A stretch of DNA of 15,253 nt from CAZBGL01 sp964491375 (GCA_964491375.1 CAZBGL010000204.1:1-15253); one strand, 5' to 3'. Positions 7,170 to 14,150 are shown, counted from the first letter of the stretch. The notes: generated from the letters alone by a model not told the origin. Program-made: numbers and translations.

Positions 7170-8279
7170 ATGCCCGCTACCGACCCCCACCAGCGCCTGA
7201 TGCAGCACCTGTCCACCCTGGGCATGGGGTATCCGCCCCGCGAGGCCCTGCTGGAGATCCTGCGGGAGAACTTCTCGGCCGACGAGGCCGAACTCGCCTG
7301 TCGCCTGCCGGCCGGGGTGCCGCCGTTCGCCACGGCTACCGCTGAAGACGTGGCGCGGTCAGCCGGCCGCCCGGTGGAGGCGGTCCGGCTCACGCTCGAG
7401 GCGCTTGCGCGCCGGGGCCTGGTCTACCGGGCCAGCGGCCCAGACGGCCGCCCCGGATACGGGTTCCTCCAGGTGGGCTTCGGGTTCCCCCAGACCTTTT
7501 TCTGGAAGGGCGAGGATTCCGCACACGCGCGCCGGATGGCGGAGCTCGTGGCCCGTTACTTCAGCCGCGACGTGACCCGCGAAGCCTATGCCGGCTCCGA
7601 CACCAAGCCCTACCGCTACGTTCCGGTGAGGCGCAGCCTCTCCCCGCGGCTCCAGACCGTGTACCCGCACCACGCCATGGAGCCCGTGCTGGAGGGGGCC
7701 ACCGTGTTCGCCGTGGGGCACTGCCCGTGCCGGGTCTCCATGCGGCTGCGCGGAAGGCCTTGCCCTCACCCCGAGGAGGTGTGCCTCAAGTTCGACGAGA
7801 TGGCCGAGTACGTGATCCATGCGGGGCTCGCCCGGCGCATCGACCGGGACGAGGCCCGCGAGATCGTGCGTCGGAGCGCGGGCCTCGGGCTCGTGCACTT
7901 CGTGGACAACGCCCGCGACGGCGTGCACCACAACTGCAACTGCTGCGGGTGCTCCTGCTGGAACGTGGGTACGATCCGGCGGCGGAAGGTCCCGCGCGAC
8001 GTGCTGATGGCCGTGTATTTCCTGCGCGATACCGACCCCGAGGGCTGCACCGGTTGTGGGGCGTGCGTCGAGGTGTGCCCCGTGGACGCGGTGGACGTGG
8101 AGGACGACGTGGCTCGGGTGGACCGGGCGTGGTGCATCGGGTGCGGCGTGTGCGTGGATGCCTGCCCCGAGGGGGCCGTCCGCCTGGAACCGCGCCCCGG
8201 CAGGGGCGAGGTCCCTCAGGACTTCGGAACCCTGCACCGAACGATCCTCGACCAGAAAAAGGCCCGGCGTGCGTCGTAA
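7170..8279 (+). CDS. Iron-sulfur protein: winged-helix-like N-terminus, nine-Cys central block, C-terminal 2[4Fe-4S] ferredoxin
   Basis: A 369-residue soluble protein of unknown role, probably a redox carrier or redox-sensing factor. Residues about 50-100 (TAEDVARSAGRPVEAVRLTLEALARRGLVYRA) read as a winged-helix-like segment. A central block has nine cysteines: CPC (185-187), C198, C205 and the motif NCNCCGCSCW (255-264), separated by a helical stretch. This is not a standard ferredoxin pattern and could hold an extra cluster. The C-terminus has two classical [4Fe-4S] motifs, CTGCGACVEVCP (293-304) and CIGCGVCVDACP (322-333). No signal peptide or membrane helix is seen. The ATG at 7170 follows dctM by 13 nt with only a weak GGGG element upstream, so translation may depend on coupling. 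Proteins with this central CxC/CNCCGC block exist in anaerobic bacteria, but I know no assigned function. A link to metabolism of the imported substrate is inferred from operon position only. Confidence 0.85.
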   Translation: MPATDPHQRLMQHLSTLGMGYPPREALLEILRENFSADEAELACRLPAGVPPFATATAEDVARSAGRPVEAVRLTLEALARRGLVYRASGPDGRPGYGFLQVGFGFPQTFFWKGEDSAHARRMAELVARYFSRDVTREAYAGSDTKPYRYVPVRRSLSPRLQTVYPHHAMEPVLEGATVFAVGHCPCRVSMRLRGRPCPHPEEVCLKFDEMAEYVIHAGLARRIDRDEAREIVRRSAGLGLVHFVDNARDGVHHNCNCCGCSCWNVGTIRRRKVPRDVLMAVYFLRDTDPEGCTGCGACVEVCPVDAVDVEDDVARVDRAWCIGCGVCVDACPEGAVRLEPRPGRGEVPQDFGTLHRTILDQKKARRAS

Positions 8280-8287
8280 GGGGATCC

Positions 8288-8330
8288 GGCCCTTCAGGGC
8301 CCGGGCGCCTCGGAGTCCGGGGCCGAGGCG
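8288..8330 (+). terminator. Tandem stem-loops after the iron-sulfur gene (candidate terminator)
   Basis: Two adjacent perfect dyads begin 9 nt after the stop codon. GGCCC-TTCA-GGGCC (8288-8301) is a 5-bp stem with a tetraloop. CGCCTCGG (8306-8313) pairs with CCGAGGCG (8323-8330) as an 8-bp stem with a 9-nt loop. No T-tract follows, so this is not a textbook intrinsic terminator. Its position between converging genes favours an end-of-transcript or mRNA-stabilising role. The remaining DNA up to 8481 shows only a short CCGGG-T-CCCGG palindrome (8465-8475). Confidence 0.5.
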
Positions 8331-8481
8331 GTGTGGTATTGGCTTCTGGAGGCCCCCCTGCGCGGCCCCGGACCCCGGGTGGCGTTGCCACGAGTTCCGT
8401 GCGATCGTGGCACGAGCCGAAGAGACGCCCGCTGCGCCGTGGCGAGAGGGCAAGGGGTATTCTTCCGGGTCCCGGTTCGCT

Positions 8482-9981
8482 TCAAACCCCGGCGCCCCTC
8501 CAGCCCTCCATGACCTCCAGGCACGCCCGTAGCAGGGCCTCGGCCCGCTCCTCCGAGTCGGCCTCGGTATAGCACCGGAACTCGGGTGCGTTGCCCGAGG
8601 GCCGGAGGTGCACGATCTCGTCGCTGTCGAACACGACCCGGAGGCCGTCCGTGGTATCCACGTGGCGGATCCGGCCGAACCGGCCGCCCAGGGCCTGCTG
8701 GATGGCAGGAGGGCCGCCCGCGATCAGCCGGTCGATGATCGCCTTGCTGCGTTCGGTGGGAAAGTTCTTCAAACGATCGCTGGCTGTGAACCGCCCCGGC
8801 AGCAGGGCTCGAAGGGCCGACACCGTTTTCCCCAGGCGTTTCGCCAGCAGCAGGATCCCCAGGATCACCACGGCCGAGTCCCGGGTGGGCAGGGGTGCCA
8901 GTTCCCCCGGGTCCACCCGTACGGGGGTGGCCGTGAGAAACCCGCCGTTGGCCTCGTAGCCCACCACCACGCCGGCTCCTTCTTCCGCGGCCTCCAGCAT
9001 CCCCGCGATCACGTAGGGCGACCCGATCCGGGTGCGGCGCACCCGTCGGAACCACCCGCAGCGCTCCACCGCGGTGTTGCAGCTCACCGGGGTCACGACC
9101 ACGTCGGCGCCCAGGAGCCGGGCCGTGAGGATCCCGGCCACGTCCCCCCGGAGCCACCTGCCGTTCTCGTCGGCCACCAGGGGGCGGTCGCTGTCGCCGT
9201 CGGCCGAGACCAGGGCGTCCAGGCGGTGTTCGGCCGTCCACCGGCGGGCCCGTTCCACGTCCTCGGGCCGGATCGCCTCGGTGTCCACGGGCACGAACAC
9301 GTCGCTGCGACCCAGACGCACCACCTCCGCGCCGAATGCCGAGAGCAGCCGGTGCAGAATGTCCCGGGCCACGGCCGAGTGCTCGTACAGCCCGATGCGC
9401 CGCCCCTCCAGGAAACCGGGTGGAAAGGCCTCCCGGTATCGGCGCTCGTAGCGCTCGGTGGCCTCCCGGGTCTCGGGGCCGAGGTCCACCGGATCCCGCA
9501 GGTTGCCCGCGTCGTCGAACCGGTGCTGGGGAATCTCGACCACCTGCTCCCGGATGGCGGCTTCGTCGTCTTTGAGGATCTCGCCCTGGGCCCGGGTGTA
9601 CTTGATGCCGTTGCGGTCCTCCGGGATGTGGCTGCCGGTCACCATCACCGAGGGAATGGCCTCCTGGATGCCGTACAAGGCCAGGGCTGGGGAGGGCAGG
9701 CAACCGCAGTTCACCACACGGCACCCCTTGTCCAGCACCGCCCTGGCTACGGCCCCGAGGATACGTGGCGTGCTGGGCCGGAGGTCGCCGCCGATCGCCA
9801 CGGGTGTGCCGGGCGGAAGCTCCCCCAGGGCCTCCAGGTGCTGGAGGAACGCCAGGGTGTAGGCGTAGCACACGAAGTCCGTCATGTCGGCCGCAAGTCC
9901 TCGGGCACCGCTCGTGCCGAACCGGACACCGCTGCGCTCCATGAGATCCCGGATGGACACCGTGATCGGGCTCAGGGACAT
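8482..9981 (-). CDS. Phosphohexomutase (phosphomannomutase/phosphoglucomutase family), variant active-site motifs
   Basis: A 499-residue cytosolic alpha-D-phosphohexomutase interconverting sugar 6- and 1-phosphates, typically for cell-surface polysaccharide or nucleotide-sugar synthesis. The four domains are recognisable. FGTSGARGL (21-29) opens domain 1. The phosphoserine loop is TGSHIPEDRNGIKY with Ser117, where the commonest form is TASHNP. The metal-binding loop is DGDSDRP (261-267), where the commonest form is DGDGDR. The sugar-binding loop is GYEANGG (341-347), where most enzymes have GExSGH/G. The C-terminal phosphate-binding loop is RPSGNAPEFRCYTEA (460-474). These variants occur together in one bacterial subgroup annotated as phosphomannomutase, so the enzyme is probably active, but its sugar preference is uncertain. 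The start is set by AGGAGGT (plus-strand 9988-9994) 6 nt before the ATG; the frame stays open upstream to 10389 without recognisable protein. Divergent from the GntR gene, convergent with the iron-sulfur gene. Confidence 0.9.
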   Translation of the reverse strand: MSLSPITVSIRDLMERSGVRFGTSGARGLAADMTDFVCYAYTLAFLQHLEALGELPPGTPVAIGGDLRPSTPRILGAVARAVLDKGCRVVNCGCLPSPALALYGIQEAIPSVMVTGSHIPEDRNGIKYTRAQGEILKDDEAAIREQVVEIPQHRFDDAGNLRDPVDLGPETREATERYERRYREAFPPGFLEGRRIGLYEHSAVARDILHRLLSAFGAEVVRLGRSDVFVPVDTEAIRPEDVERARRWTAEHRLDALVSADGDSDRPLVADENGRWLRGDVAGILTARLLGADVVVTPVSCNTAVERCGWFRRVRRTRIGSPYVIAGMLEAAEEGAGVVVGYEANGGFLTATPVRVDPGELAPLPTRDSAVVILGILLLAKRLGKTVSALRALLPGRFTASDRLKNFPTERSKAIIDRLIAGGPPAIQQALGGRFGRIRHVDTTDGLRVVFDSDEIVHLRPSGNAPEFRCYTEADSEERAEALLRACLEVMEGWRGAGV

Positions 9982-10077
9982 GGGAGGACCTCCTCTTGGA
10001 ACGGGGTCGCGCGGGACACGGGCGGCCCGGCGGAGAGCCGTGACCGTGCCCGTTCCACGCACCGGGGTCGAAGCGGG

Positions 10078-10106
10078 AAGATAGGACCGATGAACGGACG
10101 TGGCAA
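10078..10106 (-). promoter_or_regulatory. Candidate sigma70-type promoter for the phosphohexomutase gene
   Basis: Read on the minus strand, TTGCCA (plus 10106-10101, five of six consensus bases), a 17-nt spacer and TATCTT (plus 10083-10078, four of six) form a well-spaced promoter. Transcription would start near 10071 and give a leader of about 90 nt before the start at 9981. Seen by eye; activity is inferred. Confidence 0.5.
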
Positions 10107-10180
10107 GGTGCAGGACCTCCGGTCGAACGCCGTTCTTGTTCGGAAGCCGCCACGACTCCGAGACGCACACTGCCTCTTCA

Positions 10181-10198
10181 GGAAGCACGAAAGCTTCC
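10181..10198. repeat. Perfect short inverted repeat between the divergent promoters
   Basis: GGAAGC and GCTTCC form 6-bp arms around the 6-nt centre ACGAAA. It lies 75 nt upstream of the candidate mutase -35 box and 23 nt upstream of the candidate GntR -35 box. It could be a second protein-binding site; it is short enough to be chance. Confidence 0.35.
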
Positions 10199-10220
10199 AA
10201 CAAATCGACCCGAAACAGGG

Positions 10221-10249
10221 TTGCAGGTTGCGGGGTCAGATTGTATACA
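10221..10249 (+). promoter_or_regulatory. Candidate promoter for the gntR-dctPQM-CoA-transferase operon
   Basis: TTGCAG (10221-10226), a 17-nt spacer and TATACA (10244-10249) make a sigma70-like promoter. An overlapping alternative is TTGCGG (10228-10233), 17 nt and TATGCA (10251-10256). In both cases the -10 box lies inside the 19-bp palindrome, so a repressor bound there would block RNA polymerase. The leader to the ATG at 10383 would be about 125 nt. Confidence 0.45.
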
Positions 10250-10258
10250 GTATGCAAT
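10240..10258. promoter_or_regulatory. GntR/FCD-type operator palindrome
   Basis: ATTGTATACAGTATGCAAT is a 19-bp palindrome with eight of nine base pairs symmetric around a central A; only position 5/15 breaks it. The form (ATTGnATAC-n-GTATnCAAT) resembles the TTGTATACAA-like sites known for FCD-subfamily GntR regulators. It lies 125 nt upstream of a gene for exactly such a regulator and overlaps the candidate -10 box, which is the expected place for autoregulation and inducer-released repression. By eye I found no second copy in the window, including ahead of TRAP system 1. Confidence 0.65.
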
Positions 10259-10382
10259 TTCCAGGGGCGGGGCGCGATCCCGAGTCGTCGCGCTCCGCGT
10301 TGATGGGGCCGGCCGCTTCCCGCCCGAGACGCCCGGGGGAGGGGGACGCGCTCCCTGGGACGGCGGAGGGAGGGAGCTCGCG

Positions 10383-11108
10383 ATGGCACGAATGGACCGG
10401 GCGATCCCGGTCAGGACGCTCCACGAGGTCATCGCCAACCGGATCCGCGAGATGATCCGGAAAGGCGAGCTCACCGTGGGGGAGCGCATCGTGGAGAAGC
10501 GGTTCTGCGAGATGTTCGGGGTGAGCCGCACGCCGCTGCGCGAGGCCCTGCGGGCGCTGAGCTCCGAAGGACTGGTGGAGCTCGTGCCCAACCGGGGGGC
10601 GTTCGTCTCGCGGCCGAGCATGGCCGAGGTCCGGGACCTGTTCCAGGTCATGGCGGTGCTCGAGGGGACGGCGGCCCGTTTGGCGGCCGATCGCATGACC
10701 CCCGCGGAGTTCGAGAAGCTCAGCCGGTTCCACGGCCGCCTGGAGCGGTGCTTCGAGCGCCGCGACCCCGAGGCGTACATCCGCGCCAACCACGCCTACC
10801 ACACGTTCGTCCAGAAGCTTTCCCGCAACCGCACCCTGGACGAGCTCCTCACCGGGCTCCGGCACAGGGTGTTCCTGTACCGGTACCAGCAGCTCTACCG
10901 CCCAAGGCGTTTCCAGGAGTCCATCCGGGAGCACCGCCTGTTGATGGAGGCGTTCCGCCACCGGGACCCGGAGGGCGCCGAACGCCGGATGCGCGAACAC
11001 CTTCTCAACCAGTGCGAGGCCCTCGTGAGCCTGTACGAGAACCCCGGCGAGGTGCCGGGGGGCGCGGATCCCACCCGTCCCGCAAGGGAGGAAAGGAGGA
11101 AGTCATGA
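10383..11108 (+). CDS. GntR family transcriptional regulator, FCD (FadR-type) subfamily
   Basis: A 241-residue DNA-binding regulator. The N-terminal winged helix-turn-helix (about residues 12-78) carries the GntR signature GERIVEKRFCEMFGVSRTPLREALRALSSEGLVELVPNRGAFV (residues 33-75, seen in segments). The C-terminal FCD all-helical effector domain (about 82-215) keeps a metal/ligand set: Asn136-x3-His140 in NHAYH, His184 in REHRLLMEAF and His206 in MREHLL. Such domains bind small carboxylates, often through a metal ion. The ATG at 10383 is chosen because GGAGGGAGGGAG ends 6 nt upstream; a TTG at 10221 is in frame but overlaps the promoter and palindrome. The stop overlaps the dctP start (ATGA at 11105-11108). 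It most likely senses the acid carried by the downstream TRAP system and controls this operon through the site at 10240-10258. Confidence 0.93.
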   Translation: MARMDRAIPVRTLHEVIANRIREMIRKGELTVGERIVEKRFCEMFGVSRTPLREALRALSSEGLVELVPNRGAFVSRPSMAEVRDLFQVMAVLEGTAARLAADRMTPAEFEKLSRFHGRLERCFERRDPEAYIRANHAYHTFVQKLSRNRTLDELLTGLRHRVFLYRYQQLYRPRRFQESIREHRLLMEAFRHRDPEGAERRMREHLLNQCEALVSLYENPGEVPGGADPTRPAREERRKS

Positions 11109-12127
11109 GGAGGTGGACGAGGTGTGCGGCAGTGGTGGCAGGGGGAGCGGTGGCAGCCGTACTGGCCCTCGGGTGGGCCGGCCCGGCCCGGGCCAAGATG
11201 CGGCTCAAGGCGTCCCACCAGTTCGCGGAAGGGGACGTGCGGGACCGGTTGGTCCGGGAGTTCGCCCGGCGGGTGTCGGAGCGCCTGGGCGGGGAGGTGC
11301 AGATCCGGGTGTACCCGGCCAAGTCCCTCTACAAGCCCAAGGCCCAGTGGGACGCCATGCGCCAGGGCGCCCTGGACATGAGCGTGTTCCCCCTGGACTA
11401 CGCCTCGGGCAAGGTCCCCCAGCTCTCCATCACGCTCATGCCCTGCTCGGTCTCGAGCATGGAGCAGGCCATGTCGTGGCGCGACAAGCCCATCGGGAAG
11501 CGCATCCAGAAGATCCTGGAGGACCACGGGGTCAAGGTGCTCATCTGGGCGTGGCTGGACGGCGGCATCGGGAGCACGGTGCGCCAGATCCGGGTGCCCT
11601 CGGACGTGAAGGGCCTCAAGATGCGGGCTGCCGGCAAGAAGTTCGAGTTCATGCTCAAGGAGGCCGGCGCGTCCATCACGAGCATGCCGTCGTCCGAGCT
11701 GTACCACGCGCTCTCCACCGGCGTCCTGAACGCGTGCCTGACTTCGTCGGCCTCGTTCGTGTCGTACCGCCTCTACGAACAGCTCAAGTACATGAACGTG
11801 CCCAGGGACTACGCCATCTGGTACATGGCCGAGCCCCTCGTCGTGTCGATGAAGACCTGGAACCGGCTGAGCCCCGAGCAGCAGCGGGTGTTCGAGGAGG
11901 TGGCCCTGGACCTGGAGAAGAACTGGGTGCTCCCGAACTTCTCCAAGGCCACCCAGGTGCTCATCGAGAAGTTCTCGGCCGCGGGCGTCGAACTCCACTA
12001 CATGACCAAGGAGGAGTTCGACGCATGGCTCCGGTTCGCCCAGGAGACCGCGTGGAAGAACTTCGAGGAGACCGTGCCCGGGGGCAAGGAGCTGCTCCGG
12101 ATGGCCCTGGAGGCCATGAGGGACTGA
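11105..12127 (+). CDS. dctP: TRAP transporter periplasmic solute-binding protein (DctP family), system 2
   Basis: A 340-residue TRAP solute receptor with an Sec signal peptide: basic MRRWTR, a long Ala/Val/Leu core, and a likely cut after ARA near residue 30. The mature chain shows LKASHQFAEGDVRDRLVREFARRV, VYPAKSLYKPKAQWDAMRQGALDMSVF and the ligand-arginine motif GLKMRAAG with Arg174, followed by SSELYHALSTGVLNACLTS. It is clearly diverged from the DctP of system 1, so the two systems should differ in substrate. AAAGGAGGA (11092-11100) sits just upstream of the ATG at 11105, which overlaps the gntR stop. A strong hairpin follows 8 nt after the stop and may raise the level of this protein relative to the membrane subunits. 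The substrate is probably a carboxylate that is then CoA-activated, judged from the downstream CoA-transferase. Confidence 0.95.
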   Translation: MRRWTRCAAVVAGGAVAAVLALGWAGPARAKMRLKASHQFAEGDVRDRLVREFARRVSERLGGEVQIRVYPAKSLYKPKAQWDAMRQGALDMSVFPLDYASGKVPQLSITLMPCSVSSMEQAMSWRDKPIGKRIQKILEDHGVKVLIWAWLDGGIGSTVRQIRVPSDVKGLKMRAAGKKFEFMLKEAGASITSMPSSELYHALSTGVLNACLTSSASFVSYRLYEQLKYMNVPRDYAIWYMAEPLVVSMKTWNRLSPEQQRVFEEVALDLEKNWVLPNFSKATQVLIEKFSAAGVELHYMTKEEFDAWLRFAQETAWKNFEETVPGGKELLRMALEAMRD

Positions 12128-12135
12128 TGGAAACC

Positions 12136-12169
12136 GCGGGCCGCCGGCCGGGGAGGGCCGGCGGCCCGC
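12136..12169 (+). promoter_or_regulatory. Perfect 14-bp GC-rich mRNA hairpin between dctP and dctQ
   Basis: GCGGGCCGCCGGCC (12136-12149) is exactly complementary to GGCCGGCGGCCCGC (12156-12169), with the 6-nt loop GGGGAG. All 14 pairs are G-C. No T-tract follows, and the dctQ Shine-Dalgarno begins 9 nt later, so a full terminator is unlikely. An mRNA 3'-end protector or partial attenuator that keeps the solute receptor more abundant than the membrane subunits is the best reading, by analogy with hairpins after binding-protein genes in other transport operons. Confidence 0.75.
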
Positions 12170-12192
12170 CCGGCGCCGGAGGGAGCGGGAAC

Positions 12193-12792
12193 GTGTCAAC
12201 GATGGATCGCCCGAACGGCTCCGGAACCCCGTGGGCTCGCCTCGAGGCCGCCATCGAGGCCCTGAGCCGGTTCACGGGCTATCTGGGCGCGCTGGCCATC
12301 CTGGCTGCGGCCCTGATCGTGAGCGAGGGCGTGGTGGTGCGCAAGGTCCTCGGGTGGTCGGCCACGTGGCAGATCGAGCTTTCGGTGTTCCTGCTCATGT
12401 ACGCCTGTTTCGTGGGAGCGGCCTACGCCCAGACCCGGGAGGGTCACCTCAACGTGGACCTGCTGCTCGTGTACTTCCGCCCCAGGACACGGGAGTACCT
12501 GCTCCTGGGGGCGGCCGTGTTGTCGTGGATCCTGTGCGGGGTGATCGCGTGGTACGCGTGGCCCATGTGGTGGGAGGCCCTGGTGGAAGGGGAGCGCAGC
12601 GAGTCGCTCTGGGGCCCCCCTTTGTGGATCCCCTACCTGTTCCTGCCCGTGGGCATGAGCCTGCTCTTCCTCCAGTACCTGGTGACCATCGCCCGGCGGA
12701 TCCGCCGCATCCGGGAGCGGGCCTACGAGTCCCGGGTGGTGCGCTCCGAGCTGCGCGACATCGAGATCCCCGGGGAGGGTGGCGATGGATGA
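12193..12792 (+). CDS. dctQ: TRAP transporter small membrane subunit (DctQ family), system 2
   Basis: A 199-residue four-helix membrane subunit, with hydrophobic stretches at about residues 30-48, 60-78, 102-124 and 143-163. The family element TREGHLNVDLLLVYF (81-95) is clear, and the charged tail RRIRRIRERAYESRVVRSELRD is cytoplasmic in type. The GTG at 12193 is preferred because GGAGGGAG (12178-12185) lies 7 nt upstream; the in-frame ATG at 12202 would give 196 residues with the Shine-Dalgarno too far away. It overlaps the start of dctM by 8 nt. It is somewhat longer than the DctQ of system 1 because of longer N- and C-terminal extensions. Works with the flanking DctP and DctM. Confidence 0.92.
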   Translation: MSTMDRPNGSGTPWARLEAAIEALSRFTGYLGALAILAAALIVSEGVVVRKVLGWSATWQIELSVFLLMYACFVGAAYAQTREGHLNVDLLLVYFRPRTREYLLLGAAVLSWILCGVIAWYAWPMWWEALVEGERSESLWGPPLWIPYLFLPVGMSLLFLQYLVTIARRIRRIRERAYESRVVRSELRDIEIPGEGGDG

Positions 12793-14122
12793 GCGCGTCC
12801 TGAGCGTCCTGGTGTTCGCCACCGCGCTGGTGGTGCTGCTTTCCGGCATCCCCATCTGGGCCGGGCTGGCCCTGGTGTCGCTGGGGTACGTGGTGGTGTT
12901 CTCGCCCCACCTGCTGCCCATGATTCCTCGGGTCCTGTACGACAGCATGGACAGCTTCGCGCTGTTGGCCATCCCCTTGTTCATCCTGCTGAGCGCGCCG
13001 ATCGCGGCGTCCCGGGCCAGCCGCGACCTGTACGAGGCCCTGCACCGGTGGCTGTACCGGCTCCCCGGGGGGCTGGGGATCAGCACCATGCTGGCCTCGG
13101 GCGTGTTCGCCGCCCTGTGCGGGTCCAGCCCGGCCACGGCCGCGGCCATCGGGGGTATCGGGATCCCCGAGATGCGCCGGCGCGGGTACCCGGCCAGCCT
13201 GGCCTGCGGCCTGATCGCCCATTCCGGCACCTTCGGCATCCTGATCCCGCCCAGCATCACCATGATCCTGTACGGCGTGGCCACGGAGACCTCCATCGGC
13301 AAGTGCTTCATCGCCGGGATCGTGCCGGGCCTCCTGGAGATCCTGCTCAGTTGCGTGTGGGTGGCGTTCTACTTCCGGTTCGTGCTGAAGCGGCGTTCGG
13401 CCCCCGGGGCCGGGCGGGGCGCCGTGTCCGAGCCCCCGCGGGAGCACTACACCTGGAGGGAGAAACTGGAATACCTGCCCCGGGTCCTCCCCTTCGTGCT
13501 GATCATCGTGGGCATCATGGGCTCCCTGTACGGCGGTTGGGCCACGCCGAGCGAGGCCGCAGGGGTGGGAGCGGTGATGTCGTTTGCGATCGTGATGGTG
13601 ATCTACCGGATGTACCGGTGGCAGGACATCCGGAGGGTCCTCCTCAAGGCGCTCAACGACAGCACCATGATCCTGATGATCATGGCGGCCGCGCTCCTGT
13701 TCAGCTGGATGTGCTCGGACCTGTACGTCACCCAGTCCCTGGCCGAGATGATCCTGGGACTCCCCCTGGGCAAGTGGGGGATCTTCTTCCTGATCAACGT
13801 GCTCCTGATCGTCCTGGGGTTCTTCATCCCGCCGGCCGCCGTGATCCTCATGGTGGCCCCCATGCTCCTGCCCGTGATCACCGGCCTGGGGTTCGACCCG
13901 GTGTGGTTCGCGGTGATCATGACGGTGAACCTGGAGATCGGCCTGGTGACGCCGCCGGTGGGCCTGAACCTGTACATCGTGAAGGGCATCGCGCCGGACG
14001 TGCCCCTTTCGGACGTGCTGTGGGGCGTGCTACCGTTCGTCGTCATCGAGGTCATCGTGATCGTCGCGGTGGCCGCGTTTCCCGAACTGGCCCTCTGGCT
14101 GCCCAACAAGATGATCGGGTGA
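12785..14122 (+). CDS. dctM: TRAP transporter large membrane subunit (DctM family), system 2
   Basis: A 445-residue polytopic inner-membrane protein with about twelve hydrophobic segments, the substrate/ion translocation subunit. Signatures are CGSSPATAAAIGGIGIPEMRRRGY, GTFGILIPPSITMILYGVATETSIG, WATPSEAAGVGA and VNLEIGLVTPPVGLNLYIVKGIAPD. The usual AAGGTLG segment reads AHSGTFG here, and this copy is only moderately similar to the DctM of system 1, so the two operons are not a recent duplication. The ATG at 12785 has GGGAGG 6 nt upstream; a GTG at 12779 would directly abut that element and is less likely. The gene overlaps dctQ by 8 nt and is followed after 28 nt by the CoA-transferase gene. 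Full-length. Confidence 0.95.
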   Translation: MDERVLSVLVFATALVVLLSGIPIWAGLALVSLGYVVVFSPHLLPMIPRVLYDSMDSFALLAIPLFILLSAPIAASRASRDLYEALHRWLYRLPGGLGISTMLASGVFAALCGSSPATAAAIGGIGIPEMRRRGYPASLACGLIAHSGTFGILIPPSITMILYGVATETSIGKCFIAGIVPGLLEILLSCVWVAFYFRFVLKRRSAPGAGRGAVSEPPREHYTWREKLEYLPRVLPFVLIIVGIMGSLYGGWATPSEAAGVGAVMSFAIVMVIYRMYRWQDIRRVLLKALNDSTMILMIMAAALLFSWMCSDLYVTQSLAEMILGLPLGKWGIFFLINVLLIVLGFFIPPAAVILMVAPMLLPVITGLGFDPVWFAVIMTVNLEIGLVTPPVGLNLYIVKGIAPDVPLSDVLWGVLPFVVIEVIVIVAVAAFPELALWLPNKMIG

Positions 14123-14150
14123 GGGCCTTTCCCACGGGAGGAGAGCGGGC

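Larger units (their letters stand above)
9982..10382. other. 401-nt divergent regulatory intergenic region
   Basis: This non-coding stretch separates the minus-strand phosphohexomutase from the plus-strand GntR-TRAP operon. From left to right it holds the mutase Shine-Dalgarno, a candidate minus-strand promoter (10078-10106), a GGAAGC/GCTTCC dyad (10181-10198), a candidate plus-strand promoter (10221-10249) overlapped by a 19-bp palindrome (10240-10258), and a GGAGGGAGGGAG ribosome-binding tract (10365-10376). The segment 10180-10260 is clearly more AT-rich than its surroundings. Frames that stay open across it have no recognisable protein. Confidence 0.75.

Noticed and set aside
10100..10303. 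67-codon plus-strand frame in the divergent intergenic region
   Set aside because: No ribosome-binding site, no similarity to known proteins, and it runs across the regulatory elements.
10221..10382. Upstream TTG start for the GntR regulator
   Set aside because: It would place the coding region over the candidate promoter and operator. The ATG at 10383 has a good ribosome-binding site and starts at the usual distance from the helix-turn-helix.
9982..10389. 136-residue N-terminal extension of the phosphohexomutase
   Set aside because: The extension has no family similarity, and the start at 9981 has a strong AGGAGGT 6 nt upstream. The extra stretch also covers the candidate promoters and palindrome.
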